From Ramlibacter sp. (GTDB lineage: Bacteria > Pseudomonadota > Gammaproteobacteria > Burkholderiales > Burkholderiaceae_C): a DNA stretch of 64,000 nucleotides. Below, one piece after another: positions 53,037-61,653 of this stretch (the first letter of the stretch is position 1; the number at the start of each line of letters is the position of its first letter). Under the pieces are notes generated by a model that saw only the letters and a list, made by a program, of their open reading frames with translations, had not been told where the DNA came from and ran no database searches. The stretch spans positions 1,116,001 through 1,180,000 of the forward strand of contig JAHBZN010000001.1 in the NCBI GenBank assembly GCA_019635415.1, in the 5' to 3' direction. Position numbers and translations under genes: made by a program.

Positions 53037-54206
53037 TCAGGCGGGCAGCTTGGTCTTGAAGACGTGCTCGAAGGCCGTCTTGTAGTCGGCCTCATTGAAG
53101 AAGCCGTAGTAGGCCACGCGCCGCGCCCAGTCCTTCTGGGACTTGAGCACTTCCTTGAAGAACGGGTCCTCGGCTTCGAGCTTGGCCACCACGGTGTCCC
53201 AGGCCTTGATCTGTGCCTGGAAGACGGCCTTGCTGGTGCGCGACACCTGCACCTTGTCCTTGGTGATGAGCTCCTGCAGGTCGCGCGAGTAGTTGTCCTG
53301 GGCCGTCCAGGTGTTGGACGATGACGTGGCCTCGGCCGCGTACTGGAGGATGGCCTTCAGGTCCGGGCTCAGGGCTTCGTACTTGGTCCGGTTGAAGATG
53401 ATCTCGAAGAATTCCATGGCCTGGTGGTACGAGCCCATGGCGTAGTACTTGGCCACGTCCTGCGCGCCAAAGCGCCGGTCCGATGTCGGGTTGTTGAACT
53501 CGAACGCGTCGATCACGCCGCGCTCCATGGCCGGCACGATTTCGCCACCGGGCAGCTGGGTGACTTTCATGCCCAGTTCCTGCATCAGATCGGCGGCCAG
53601 ACCCACGGTGCGGTACTTGAATCCCTTGAGTTCGGCGGCGGTCTTGGGCGGTGACTTCTTGAACCAGCCCAGCGGCTGCGTGGGCATGGGGAAGGCGAAG
53701 AAGCCCTTGAGGTTCAGGCCCAGCTTCTTCTGCAGTTGCTCGTAGTAGGCGTAGCCGCCGCCACGCATCATCCAGCCCACCGTCTGTTCCGCGTTGGCAC
53801 CCGTCACCGGACCAGATCCGAACAGCGAGGCCACCTTGGACTTGCCATACCAGTAGACCGCCACGGTGTGGCCGGCATCCAGAACGCCCTTGCTCACAGC
53901 ATCGGTGACTTCAAAGGGCTTGACCACCGAACCCGCGGTCAGGTACTCGATGCGCAGGCGGCCGCCTGCCATTTCGTTGACCCGCTTCACATAGTCTTCG
54001 GCCATCTCGTTGAAGATGTCCTTGGCGCCCCAGGCGCCCTGCATCTTCAGCACGATGGCGGAGGGTTTGACGGCGACGCCCGGAGCCTGCGCGCGGGCTG
54101 CTGTGAGCGGAACGGCGGTGGCTGCCGTGGCCGCAGCAGTGACGAAGAACTTCCGCCGGGTGGCCGCTGCCACGGGTTGCTGAAGGGGGGTCTCGTTGAC
54201 AGGCAT
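53037..54206 (-). CDS. dctP: TRAP transporter substrate-binding protein DctP
   Basis: A 389-residue binding protein. The N-terminus has TRRKFFVTAAATAATAV, a twin-arginine-type signal, so it is exported folded. The mature protein follows the DctP plan: GAWGAKDIFNEMAEDYVKRV, GSVVKPFEVTDAVSKGVLDAG, and EFNNPTSDRRFG, which lies in the substrate-binding region. The ligand is unknown; this subgroup often takes keto acids or amino-acid-derived acids. Confidence 0.9.
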   Translation of the reverse strand: MPVNETPLQQPVAAATRRKFFVTAAATAATAVPLTAARAQAPGVAVKPSAIVLKMQGAWGAKDIFNEMAEDYVKRVNEMAGGRLRIEYLTAGSVVKPFEVTDAVSKGVLDAGHTVAVYWYGKSKVASLFGSGPVTGANAEQTVGWMMRGGGYAYYEQLQKKLGLNLKGFFAFPMPTQPLGWFKKSPPKTAAELKGFKYRTVGLAADLMQELGMKVTQLPGGEIVPAMERGVIDAFEFNNPTSDRRFGAQDVAKYYAMGSYHQAMEFFEIIFNRTKYEALSPDLKAILQYAAEATSSSNTWTAQDNYSRDLQELITKDKVQVSRTSKAVFQAQIKAWDTVVAKLEAEDPFFKEVLKSQKDWARRVAYYGFFNEADYKTAFEHVFKTKLPA

Positions 54207-54334
54207 CTCGCTTCCTTTACTTGACTGAGTACATCAATAACGGGGGGATGGGCAGGTCGCCGTGACGCCTGCAAAAAACAGTATCGGTGCGATGTCTGGG
54301 TGAGTTGTCAGGAATTACCCTTGCACGGCAGGCA

Positions 54335-54349
54335 TGATGCAGCGCATCA
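54335..54349. promoter_or_regulatory. Probable LysR operator palindrome
   Basis: TGATGCAGCGCATCA has perfect arms TGATGC/GCATCA around a 3-base centre. It lies 51 bases before the LysR start and about 130 bases before the divergent dctP start, the expected place for a shared control site. Confidence 0.5.
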
Positions 54350-54400
54350 AAATCACCAGGCCCACGGCCGAATGCGCCGATTGTCAGAAAAAGGAATTGC

Positions 54401-55321
54401 ATGCGACTGCGCCACATCGAGGTCTTCAATGCGGTCATGCTCACCGGCAGCGTGAGCGCCGCCGCGCGCCTCATCAACGTCACACAACCCGCTGTCAGCC
54501 GTACGCTGCAGCACGCGGAGATCCAGCTCGGGTTCGCGCTGTTCCAGCGCGTGCGCGGCCGTCTGACGCCCACGGCCGAGGCGCAGACGCTGTACCCTCA
54601 CATCGAACGGCTGTTTGCCCAGCTGGACGAAGTGCAGCGACTGGCGGGCAGCCTGCGCGCGGGGGAGGGCCGTCGTGGTGAGCTGCGCGTGCTCACGGTG
54701 CTGGCGCTGAGCTACGAAGTCTTCCCTCGGGCCATGCGCATGTTCCGCGAGAAATACCCCGAGGTGGCGGTGATCCATGAGGCGCTGCATTCGCCTCAGA
54801 TCGTTTCGTCTCTGGTCTTGCAGGAGGCCGATGTCGGCTACGTCTTCAGCGCCATCAGCCATCCCGCCCTGGCGCACGAAACCATCGGTGAGCGCCAGGT
54901 CATGTGCGTGGTGCCCAAGGGCATGGTCAGCCAGCGGCAGGTGCGTTCCGGCAGCCTGTCCTTCGCCCAGCTGGGTCACCTGCCGGTGATCGCGCTGGAC
55001 AAGCGCGACCCTCTGGGGATGACCCTGGTGCATGTGCTGAGGGAAAACGATGCCGGCATCAAGCCGGTGATGACGGTGCAGACCTATCACGTGGCGCTGG
55101 CGCTGGCCCATCACGGTGTCGGGGTCGCACTGGTCGAAGGGTGCACGGCCGCGTCGGCCGATCGGACGCGCGTGGATGTCCTGGCGCTGGAGCCGGCCAT
55201 CCCCGTGACCGTCAAGGCCCTCCGACCCACGGCGCGCCCCAACTCCCTGGTGGCCCGCGCCTTCACCCGGTGCATGGCGCAGGCGCTGCAGCAACTGGAG
55301 GGCGCCCCTCGCCAGTCATGA
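54401..55321 (+). CDS. LysR-family regulator of the TRAP locus
   Basis: A 306-residue LysR regulator with an N-terminal helix-turn-helix (MRLRHIEVFNAVMLTGSVSA, then NVTQPAVSRTLQHAE). The effector domain resembles NocR/OccR-type regulators. It is divergent from dctPQM-amidase and precedes the aminotransferase and TAXI-TRAP genes, so it may control both sides. Confidence 0.88.
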   Translation: MRLRHIEVFNAVMLTGSVSAAARLINVTQPAVSRTLQHAEIQLGFALFQRVRGRLTPTAEAQTLYPHIERLFAQLDEVQRLAGSLRAGEGRRGELRVLTVLALSYEVFPRAMRMFREKYPEVAVIHEALHSPQIVSSLVLQEADVGYVFSAISHPALAHETIGERQVMCVVPKGMVSQRQVRSGSLSFAQLGHLPVIALDKRDPLGMTLVHVLRENDAGIKPVMTVQTYHVALALAHHGVGVALVEGCTAASADRTRVDVLALEPAIPVTVKALRPTARPNSLVARAFTRCMAQALQQLEGAPRQS

Positions 55322-55408
55322 GTTCTGGTTATGGGTCGCGCACAAATCGGCATCACACGCCCGCCCATCCCTGCCTACACTGCCGCTGTCTGACTACTTG
55401 GGTTCCGA

Positions 55409-56743
55409 ATGACTGCGACACAGGTTTTTCACCGGCATCTGCAACGTACGCCCCCGACGGCCCTGAAGGGCAAGGGCATGGTGCTGACCGATGCGAATGG
55501 CAAGGAGTACCTTGACGCTTGCGGCGGCGCCGCGGTGTCCTGCCTCGGGCACGGGCACCCCGATGTGGTGGCCGCCATGCATGCGCAGATCGACCAGCTC
55601 GCCTATGCGCATACCAGCTTCTTCACCACCCAGGTGGCCGAGGACCTCGCGGCCCAGCTGATCAGGACCGCGCCCGCGGACCTGAGCCATGTGTATTTCG
55701 TCAGCGGCGGCTCGGAGGCCATGGAGGCCGCCATGAAGATGGCGCGCCAGTACTTCGTGGAGATCGGTCAGCCACAGCGCCGCCATTTCATCGCGCGGCG
55801 CCAGAGCTATCACGGCAACACCCTGGGCGTGCTGGCGGTGGGCGGCAACCAGTGGCGCCGCGAGCCCTTCGCACCCATCCTGATTCCGGCCACGCATGTC
55901 TCGCCCTGCTATCCCTACCGTGAGCAGCGCGAGGACGAAACACCGGAGCAGTACGGCCTGCGGCTGGCTCAGGAACTGGAAGCCACCATCCTTCAGCTTG
56001 GCGCGGACCAGGTGATCGCCTTCGTGGCCGAGACCATCGGGGGAGCCACGGCCGGCGTGCTGGTCCCTGTGCCGGGCTACTTTCGTGCGGTGCGCGAAGT
56101 GTGCGACCGGTACGGCGTGCTGCTGATCCTTGACGAGGTGATGTGCGGAATGGGCCGCAGCGGTACGCTGCACGCCTGCGAGGCCGAAGGCGTGGCGCCT
56201 GACCTGCTGGCCATTGCCAAGGGACTGGGCGGTGGGTACCAGCCCATTGGCGCGGTGCTGGCCCATCGCAAGGTGGTGCAGGCCATGTCGGCGGGCAGCG
56301 GGTTCTTCCAGCACGGTCACACCTACCTGGGCCATGCCGTGGCCTGTGCAGCCGCGCTGGCGGTACAGCGCGTCATCGAGCGCGACGGCCTGCTGCAGCG
56401 CGTGCAAACGGCGGGGGCCCGCCTCGAGTCACTGCTGCGCGATGCCCTGGGCGCGCACGCGCATGTGGGGGATATCCGCGGGCGGGGGCTGTTCTGGGGC
56501 GTGGAGCTGGTGCGGGAACGCGCGAGCAAGCAGCCCTTCGAACCGTCGCTGCAGCTGCACGCCAGGGTCAAGAAAGAGGCTTTCTCGCGCGGATTGATGG
56601 TTTACCCGATGGGCGGTACCGTCGATGGCCGTTATGGTGACCATGTCCTGCTGGCGCCGCCCTTCATTGCGGGTGATGCCGATCTCGTTCTGATCGTCGA
56701 GCGCCTCGACGCGGCCGTCAACGCCGCCATCTCATCCATCTGA
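55409..56743 (+). CDS. Class III aminotransferase
   Basis: A 444-residue fold-type I aminotransferase of the ornithine/omega-amino acid group. The PLP lysine is in LLAIAKGLGGGYQPIG, with LLILDEVMCGMGRSG before it and YFVSGGSEAMEAAMKMARQY at the cofactor phosphate. It probably removes an amino group from the transported substrate. It is 88 bases after the LysR gene on the same strand. Confidence 0.88.
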   Translation: MTATQVFHRHLQRTPPTALKGKGMVLTDANGKEYLDACGGAAVSCLGHGHPDVVAAMHAQIDQLAYAHTSFFTTQVAEDLAAQLIRTAPADLSHVYFVSGGSEAMEAAMKMARQYFVEIGQPQRRHFIARRQSYHGNTLGVLAVGGNQWRREPFAPILIPATHVSPCYPYREQREDETPEQYGLRLAQELEATILQLGADQVIAFVAETIGGATAGVLVPVPGYFRAVREVCDRYGVLLILDEVMCGMGRSGTLHACEAEGVAPDLLAIAKGLGGGYQPIGAVLAHRKVVQAMSAGSGFFQHGHTYLGHAVACAAALAVQRVIERDGLLQRVQTAGARLESLLRDALGAHAHVGDIRGRGLFWGVELVRERASKQPFEPSLQLHARVKKEAFSRGLMVYPMGGTVDGRYGDHVLLAPPFIAGDADLVLIVERLDAAVNAAISSI

Positions 56744-56784
56744 GCCATCCCTTCAACCCGATTTTTCACTGAGGAGTAGTTGAT

Positions 56785-57762
56785 ATGTCTGGAAAATTTG
56801 TACTCAAGGCGCTGGTTGCAGCAGCGGCATTCTCTGCGGCACTGGGCAGCGCACCCGTGATGGCGCAGCAGAAGTTCATCACCATCGGGACGGGGGGCGT
56901 CACGGGCGTCTACTACGCGGCGGGCGGGGCGATCTGCCGCCTCATGAACAAGGAGCGCGCCCGTCATGGCATCCGCTGCTCGGTGGAATCCACCGGAGGC
57001 TCGGTCTTCAACATCAACACCATCCGCGCCGGCGAACTCGATTTCGGCGTGGCGCAATCCGACTGGCAGTACCACGCCACCAAGGGCACCAAGGTCTTCG
57101 AGAAAGATGGCGCGTTCAAGGAACTGCGTGCGGTGTTCTCGGTTCATCCGGAACCCTTCACGGTGCTGGCGCGCAAGGAAGCCAACATCACCAAGTTCGA
57201 GGATTTCAAGGGCAAGCGCTTCAACATCGGCAACCCCGGTTCCGGCACCCGTGCCTCCATGGAAGAGCTGCTGGGCGCCATGGGCTGGACCACGGCGAGC
57301 TTCGGCCTGGCTTCCGAGCTGAAGGCTGACGAGCACGGCGCGGCCCTGTGCGACAACAAGATCGACGGCTTCTTCTATGGCGTGGGCCACCCCTCGGCCA
57401 ACATCCAGGACCCGATCACCACCTGCGGTGCCAAGCTGGTGCCCTTGACCGGCCCCGCCGTGGACAAGCTCGTCAAGGAGAACCCGTACTACGCCAAGGT
57501 CAACATTCCCGGTGGCATCTACGCCGGCAACCCGAACCCGACGCCCACCTATGGCGTGCTGGCCACCTTCGTGACGTCGGCCAAGGTGCCGGATGCCACG
57601 GTGTATGAACTGGTCAAGGCCGTTTTCGAGAACTTCGACGAGTTCAAGAAGCTGCATCCGGCATTCGCCAACCTGGATCCCAAGCACATGGTCCACGACG
57701 GCCTGTCCGCGCCGCTGCATCCCGGCGCCGTCAAGTACTACAAGGAAAAGGGCTGGATGTAA
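56785..57762 (+). CDS. TAXI-family TRAP substrate-binding protein
   Basis: A 325-residue exported protein. The signal peptide is [21 protein letters not shown]; the mature part begins [20 protein letters not shown]. It continues [20 protein letters not shown] and the [19 protein letters not shown] segment typical of TAXI proteins. GAGGAGTAG lies upstream of the ATG. Its permease follows. Confidence 0.92.
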   Translation: MSGKFVLKALVAAAAFSAALGSAPVMAQQKFITIGTGGVTGVYYAAGGAICRLMNKERARHGIRCSVESTGGSVFNINTIRAGELDFGVAQSDWQYHATKGTKVFEKDGAFKELRAVFSVHPEPFTVLARKEANITKFEDFKGKRFNIGNPGSGTRASMEELLGAMGWTTASFGLASELKADEHGAALCDNKIDGFFYGVGHPSANIQDPITTCGAKLVPLTGPAVDKLVKENPYYAKVNIPGGIYAGNPNPTPTYGVLATFVTSAKVPDATVYELVKAVFENFDEFKKLHPAFANLDPKHMVHDGLSAPLHPGAVKYYKEKGWM

Positions 57763-57796
57763 TCCGCCAGCCGGCCTGACGGGTCCGCAAGGGCCT

Positions 57797-57823
57797 CAGG
57801 GGCTCCCTCCCGGGGAGCCCCTG
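57797..57823 (+). terminator. Strong hairpin between TAXI protein and permease
   Basis: CAGGGGCTCCC and GGGAGCCCCTG form an eleven-pair stem with a 5-base loop, followed by CTGTTTG. It may end most transcripts after the binding-protein gene or protect its mRNA, giving more binding protein than permease. Confidence 0.65.
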
Positions 57824-57886
57824 CTGTTTGTGATCGCATGAGCCATCCGCGCAGACGGTGGACGTATCAACCGAGAGGAGATGCCC

Positions 57887-60490
57887 ATGTTCGGCAAGAA
57901 AAAGGACCCCACCGCCGAGGCCCAGGCGCTGGACGTCAACCAGTTGGTCGCCGACAACGATGCCGGAGGCCGCCAACCCGGCCCGCTGGTTTCGCGCGTC
58001 ATTCTGGCCGTGGCGCTGGCGTGGTCGCTGTTCCAGCTGTGGATCGCCTCGCCCCTGCCTTTTTCGACCGGCATCCTGGTGTTCAACGACACCCAGTCGC
58101 GTGCCATCCACCTGGCGTTCTCGATTTTTCTGGCGTTTCTTGCGTACCCGGCCTTCAGCCGCTCGCCGCGCGACCGGGTGCCGGTCGCGGACTGGGTGTT
58201 CGCGGTGGTGGGCGCGTTCTGCGCCGCCTACCTGTTCATCTTCTACCGCGAGCTGTCCCAGCGGCCCGGTCAGCCCATCACACAGGACCTCGTGGTGGCC
58301 GTGGTCGGGATGGCGCTGCTGCTCGAGGCCACACGCCGTGCGCTGGGCCTGCCCATGGTGGTCGTGGCGCTGGTGTTCCTGGCCTATACCTTTGGCGGCC
58401 CGTACATGCCGGAAATGATTGCGCACAAGGGGGCCTCCCTGTCGCGCGCGATGTCGCACCAGTGGCTCACCACGGAAGGGGTCTTTGGCGTGGCGCTTGG
58501 CGTGTCCAATGGCTTCATCTTCCTGTTCGTGCTGTTCGGTTCGCTGCTCGACAAGGCGGGCGCGGGCAACTACTTCATCAAGTCGGCCTTTGCGCTGCTG
58601 GGCCACATGCGGGGCGGGCCGGCCAAGGCCGCCGTGGTGTCCTCGGCCGCCACCGGCATCATCTCGGGTTCCTCGATTGCCAATGTGGTGACCACCGGCA
58701 CCTTCACCATTCCCCTGATGAAGCGCGTCGGCTACCGGCCCGATCAGGCGGGCGCGGTGGAGGTGTCCAGCTCGGTCAACGGCCAGCTCATGCCGCCCGT
58801 GATGGGCGCCGCGGCGTTCCTGATGGTGGAGTACGTCGGCATCCCCTACACCCAGGTGATCAAGCACGCCTTCCTGCCGGCCATCATTTCGTACATCGCG
58901 CTGTTCTACATCGTCCATCTGGAAGCCCTGAAGGCCAATCTTCAGGGGCTGCCCAGGCGCGGCGACAGCTCGGCCCTGCAGCGGCTGCTGTCCCTGGCCA
59001 CCACGGTGGCGGGCTTCATCGTGCTGTCGGGCGTCGTCTACTACAGCGTGGGCTGGATCAAGGCTGTGCTGCCGGGCACCGCCATCTATCTCATCGGCGC
59101 GGGCCTGCTGGCGGCCTATGTGGGGCTCATGTGGCTGAGCTCGCGCCAGCCCGAGCTGGCCCTGGACGACCCCAATGCGCCGGTGTTCGAGCTGCCCGAG
59201 ACCGCCCCCACGCTCAAGAGCGGGCTGCACTACCTGCTGTCGGTGGTGGTGCTGATCTGGTGCCTGATGATCGAGCAGCTGTCCCCGGCGCTGTCGGCGT
59301 TCTGGGCGACACTGTTCATGATCTTCGTGATGCTCACGCAGCGGCCCCTGATGGCGGCGCTGCGCGGCACGGGGGGCTACGCCGGGGCGCTGCGCCAGGG
59401 CGTGGCCGATCTGGTGGGCGGCCTGGAGGCGGGGGCCCGCAACATGATCGGCATCGGCGTGGCCACGGCCGCGGCCGGCATCATCGTGGGCACGGTGTCG
59501 CTGACCGGCATTGGCCTGGTGATGACCGAGCTGGTGGAATTGCTGTCGGGCGGCAACCTCATGATCATGCTGCTGCTGGTGGCCTTCATCAGCCTGATTC
59601 TCGGCATGGGCCTGCCCACCACGGCCAACTACATTGTGGTGTCCACGCTGATGGCGCCGGTGGTGGTGGAGCTGGGGGCGCAAAGCGGCCTGCTGGTGCC
59701 GCTTATTGCCGTGCACCTGTTCGTCTTCTACTTCGGGTTGATGGCCGACGTGACGCCGCCGGTGGGGCTGGCTTCATTCGCGGCCGCGGCCATCGCGCGC
59801 AGCGATCCGATCAAGACCGGGGTGACCGCGTTTTTCTACAGCATGCGCACGGCCATCCTGCCGTTCCTGTTCATCTTCAACACGCAACTGCTGATGATCG
59901 GGATCGACGGGGTCTGGCACCTGCTCATCACGATCGTGAGCGCCACGGTGGCCATGCTGGTGTTTGCGGCGGCCACGCAGGGCTACTTCATCGTGCGGTC
60001 GCGGTTGTGGGAAACGGCGGCCCTGCTGCTGGTGACGTTCACGCTGTTCAGGCCGGGCTTCTGGTGGGACATGGTCTACCCGCCCTACCAGACCGTGCCC
60101 GCCACCCAGCTCATGGAGCTGGTGGGCAAGGCCGAAGCCGGCACGCGCAAGCGGGTCTGGGTGGAGGGCACCAACATCGACGGCAAGGAGGTCCGCAAGG
60201 GCGTGCTGCTGCCGCTGGGCGACGTGGCACCCGCTCCGCAGCGGCTGGGCAAGATCGGCCTGAGCCTGATGGCGCAGGGTGATGCCGTGCAGGTCATGTC
60301 GGTGAAGTTCGGCTCGGCTGCAGAGAAGCTGGGCATCGAGCAGGGCTTTCGCATCACCTCGATCGAAATGCCGGCCGACCGGCCTGACAAGGAATGGCTG
60401 TTCATTCCCGCCCTGGCCCTGTTGTTGCTGGTGTTTGGCGTGCAGCGCCGACGCGAGCGACAGGAATCCGCAGCCCGCGCGGCCGCCTGA
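57887..60490 (+). CDS. TRAP transporter fused permease (4TM/12TM)
   Basis: An 867-residue permease joining DctQ- and DctM-like parts, as is usual for TAXI systems. The DctM part contains AATGIISGSSIANVVTTG, VMGAAAFLMVEYVGIPY and LILGMGLPTTANYIV. The C-terminus after residue 700 is a DUF3394-like domain ending with a membrane anchor (PALALLLLVFGV). The ATG at 57887 is chosen because GAGAGGAG abuts the earlier ATG at 57881 with no spacing. Confidence 0.9.
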   Translation: MFGKKKDPTAEAQALDVNQLVADNDAGGRQPGPLVSRVILAVALAWSLFQLWIASPLPFSTGILVFNDTQSRAIHLAFSIFLAFLAYPAFSRSPRDRVPVADWVFAVVGAFCAAYLFIFYRELSQRPGQPITQDLVVAVVGMALLLEATRRALGLPMVVVALVFLAYTFGGPYMPEMIAHKGASLSRAMSHQWLTTEGVFGVALGVSNGFIFLFVLFGSLLDKAGAGNYFIKSAFALLGHMRGGPAKAAVVSSAATGIISGSSIANVVTTGTFTIPLMKRVGYRPDQAGAVEVSSSVNGQLMPPVMGAAAFLMVEYVGIPYTQVIKHAFLPAIISYIALFYIVHLEALKANLQGLPRRGDSSALQRLLSLATTVAGFIVLSGVVYYSVGWIKAVLPGTAIYLIGAGLLAAYVGLMWLSSRQPELALDDPNAPVFELPETAPTLKSGLHYLLSVVVLIWCLMIEQLSPALSAFWATLFMIFVMLTQRPLMAALRGTGGYAGALRQGVADLVGGLEAGARNMIGIGVATAAAGIIVGTVSLTGIGLVMTELVELLSGGNLMIMLLLVAFISLILGMGLPTTANYIVVSTLMAPVVVELGAQSGLLVPLIAVHLFVFYFGLMADVTPPVGLASFAAAAIARSDPIKTGVTAFFYSMRTAILPFLFIFNTQLLMIGIDGVWHLLITIVSATVAMLVFAAATQGYFIVRSRLWETAALLLVTFTLFRPGFWWDMVYPPYQTVPATQLMELVGKAEAGTRKRVWVEGTNIDGKEVRKGVLLPLGDVAPAPQRLGKIGLSLMAQGDAVQVMSVKFGSAAEKLGIEQGFRITSIEMPADRPDKEWLFIPALALLLLVFGVQRRRERQESAARAAA

Positions 60491-60506
60491 AGGGAGAGGC
60501 CACCGC

Positions 60507-61166
60507 ATGCCCCGCATTGCGCTGATCCATGCCCTGAGCCACTCGGTGGCCCCTATCAACGAGGCGTTCGCGCGCGACTGGCCTGACGCCACGCGCATGA
60601 ACCTGCTCGACGACAGCCTGTCCGCCGATCTGGCCCGCAACGGCCAGGGGCTCGATACCGCCATGCACGAGCGCTTTGCGCGCCTGGGCCGGTACGCGGT
60701 GGACTGTGGCAGCCACGCCATCCTGTTCACCTGCTCGGCCTTCGGTCCCTGCATCGAGGCGGTCGCGCGCGAGCATGCACCGCTGCCGGTGCTCAGGCCC
60801 AACGAAGCCATGGTGGCTGACGCCGCGCGCGCCGGAGGCGGGGTGGGGCTGATCGCGAGTTTCGGTCCCACGCTGGACGCCATGCCACCGGAGTTTCCGT
60901 CGGGGGTGCTGATGGGCAGCGAACTGGCCCAGGGTGCGCTGGAGGCGCTCAATGCCGGTGACGGCGCGCAGCACGACGATCGGGTTGTCGACGCGGCCCT
61001 GCGCCTGAAGGCTCGGGGCGCTTCGGTGATTGCGCTGGCCCAGTTCAGCATGGCGCGAGCGCGGGCCCGCGTCGCGGAGCGCACGGGCCTGCCGGTGCTC
61101 ACCACGGTGGACAGCGCCGTGGCGGAGCTGCGGCGGCGCCTCACGGGAGCCACCGTTTCCGCGTGA
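60507..61166 (+). CDS. Aspartate/glutamate racemase-family protein
   Basis: A 219-residue protein of the Asp/Glu/hydantoin racemase superfamily. The N-terminal catalytic cysteine is in LFTCSAFGPCIEA. The region where the second cysteine normally sits reads VIALAQFSMARARA, with no cysteine. It may therefore be a decarboxylase or maleate isomerase-like enzyme rather than a two-base racemase. AAGGGAGAG precedes the ATG, 16 bases after the permease gene. Confidence 0.78.
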   Translation: MPRIALIHALSHSVAPINEAFARDWPDATRMNLLDDSLSADLARNGQGLDTAMHERFARLGRYAVDCGSHAILFTCSAFGPCIEAVAREHAPLPVLRPNEAMVADAARAGGGVGLIASFGPTLDAMPPEFPSGVLMGSELAQGALEALNAGDGAQHDDRVVDAALRLKARGASVIALAQFSMARARARVAERTGLPVLTTVDSAVAELRRRLTGATVSA

Positions 61167-61228
61167 TTCTGAATAGAAAGTGGCTGTAGCCCTTGCTGGG
61201 CGGTCACTTTTTGCTATTGAAACCGTAG
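61167..61228 (+). repeat. Dispersed repeat copy F
   Basis: AAAGTG and CACTTTTT face each other around GCCC/GGGC, so this copy looks like a transcription terminator. It begins right after the racemase stop codon and lies between two convergent genes. Confidence 0.85.
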
Positions 61229-61233
61229 CGGAT

Positions 61234-61653
61234 TCAGCGCGAATCGGCGTCCAGGGAGGCGCTCCAGCGATCGCCCCACCCGCGTGCGGCGTCCAGGTCC
61301 CTGCGCTCGCGCTTGGTGGGGCGTCCGTGCTCGATGCTCAGTGCGGGCTCGCGCGAGAGCCGGCGCTGCTGAGCAGCCTGCTCCCGTGCCGCAAGGCTTT
61401 CAGCGGTCTCTTCATACAGGGCTTGTGCCACGGGGGCCGGGCCACGGGCACCGCTCAGCCCCCGGACGACCACGGTGCGCAGCACGGGCCCCTGGCGCAG
61501 GGCCACGGTGTCTCCGGGCTTGACCTCGCGGGCGGGCTTGGCGTCCTGCCCGTTGACCTGCACGCGGCCCTTGTTGATTTCCTCGGTGGCCAGGGAGCGC
61601 GTCTTGTAGAAGCGCGCGGCCCAGAGCCATTTGTCTATGCGAAGTCGTTCCAT
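61234..61653 (-). CDS. S4 domain RNA-binding protein (Hsp15-like)
   Basis: A 139-residue protein with an N-terminal S4 domain: LRIDKWLWAARFYKTRSLA, GRVQVNGQDAKPAREVKPGD. E. coli Hsp15 binds 50S subunits carrying a peptidyl-tRNA after heat shock. The C-terminal part is Arg-rich. Its start shares one base with the kinase stop, so it is translationally coupled. Confidence 0.88.
   Translation of the reverse strand: MERLRIDKWLWAARFYKTRSLATEEINKGRVQVNGQDAKPAREVKPGDTVALRQGPVLRTVVVRGLSGARGPAPVAQALYEETAESLAAREQAAQQRRLSREPALSIEHGRPTKRERRDLDAARGWGDRWSASLDADSR

Noticed and set aside
57731-59716. Long open frame opposite the TRAP permease
   Set aside because: Same GC-codon shadow effect; the product is His/Gln/Arg-rich with no domain.
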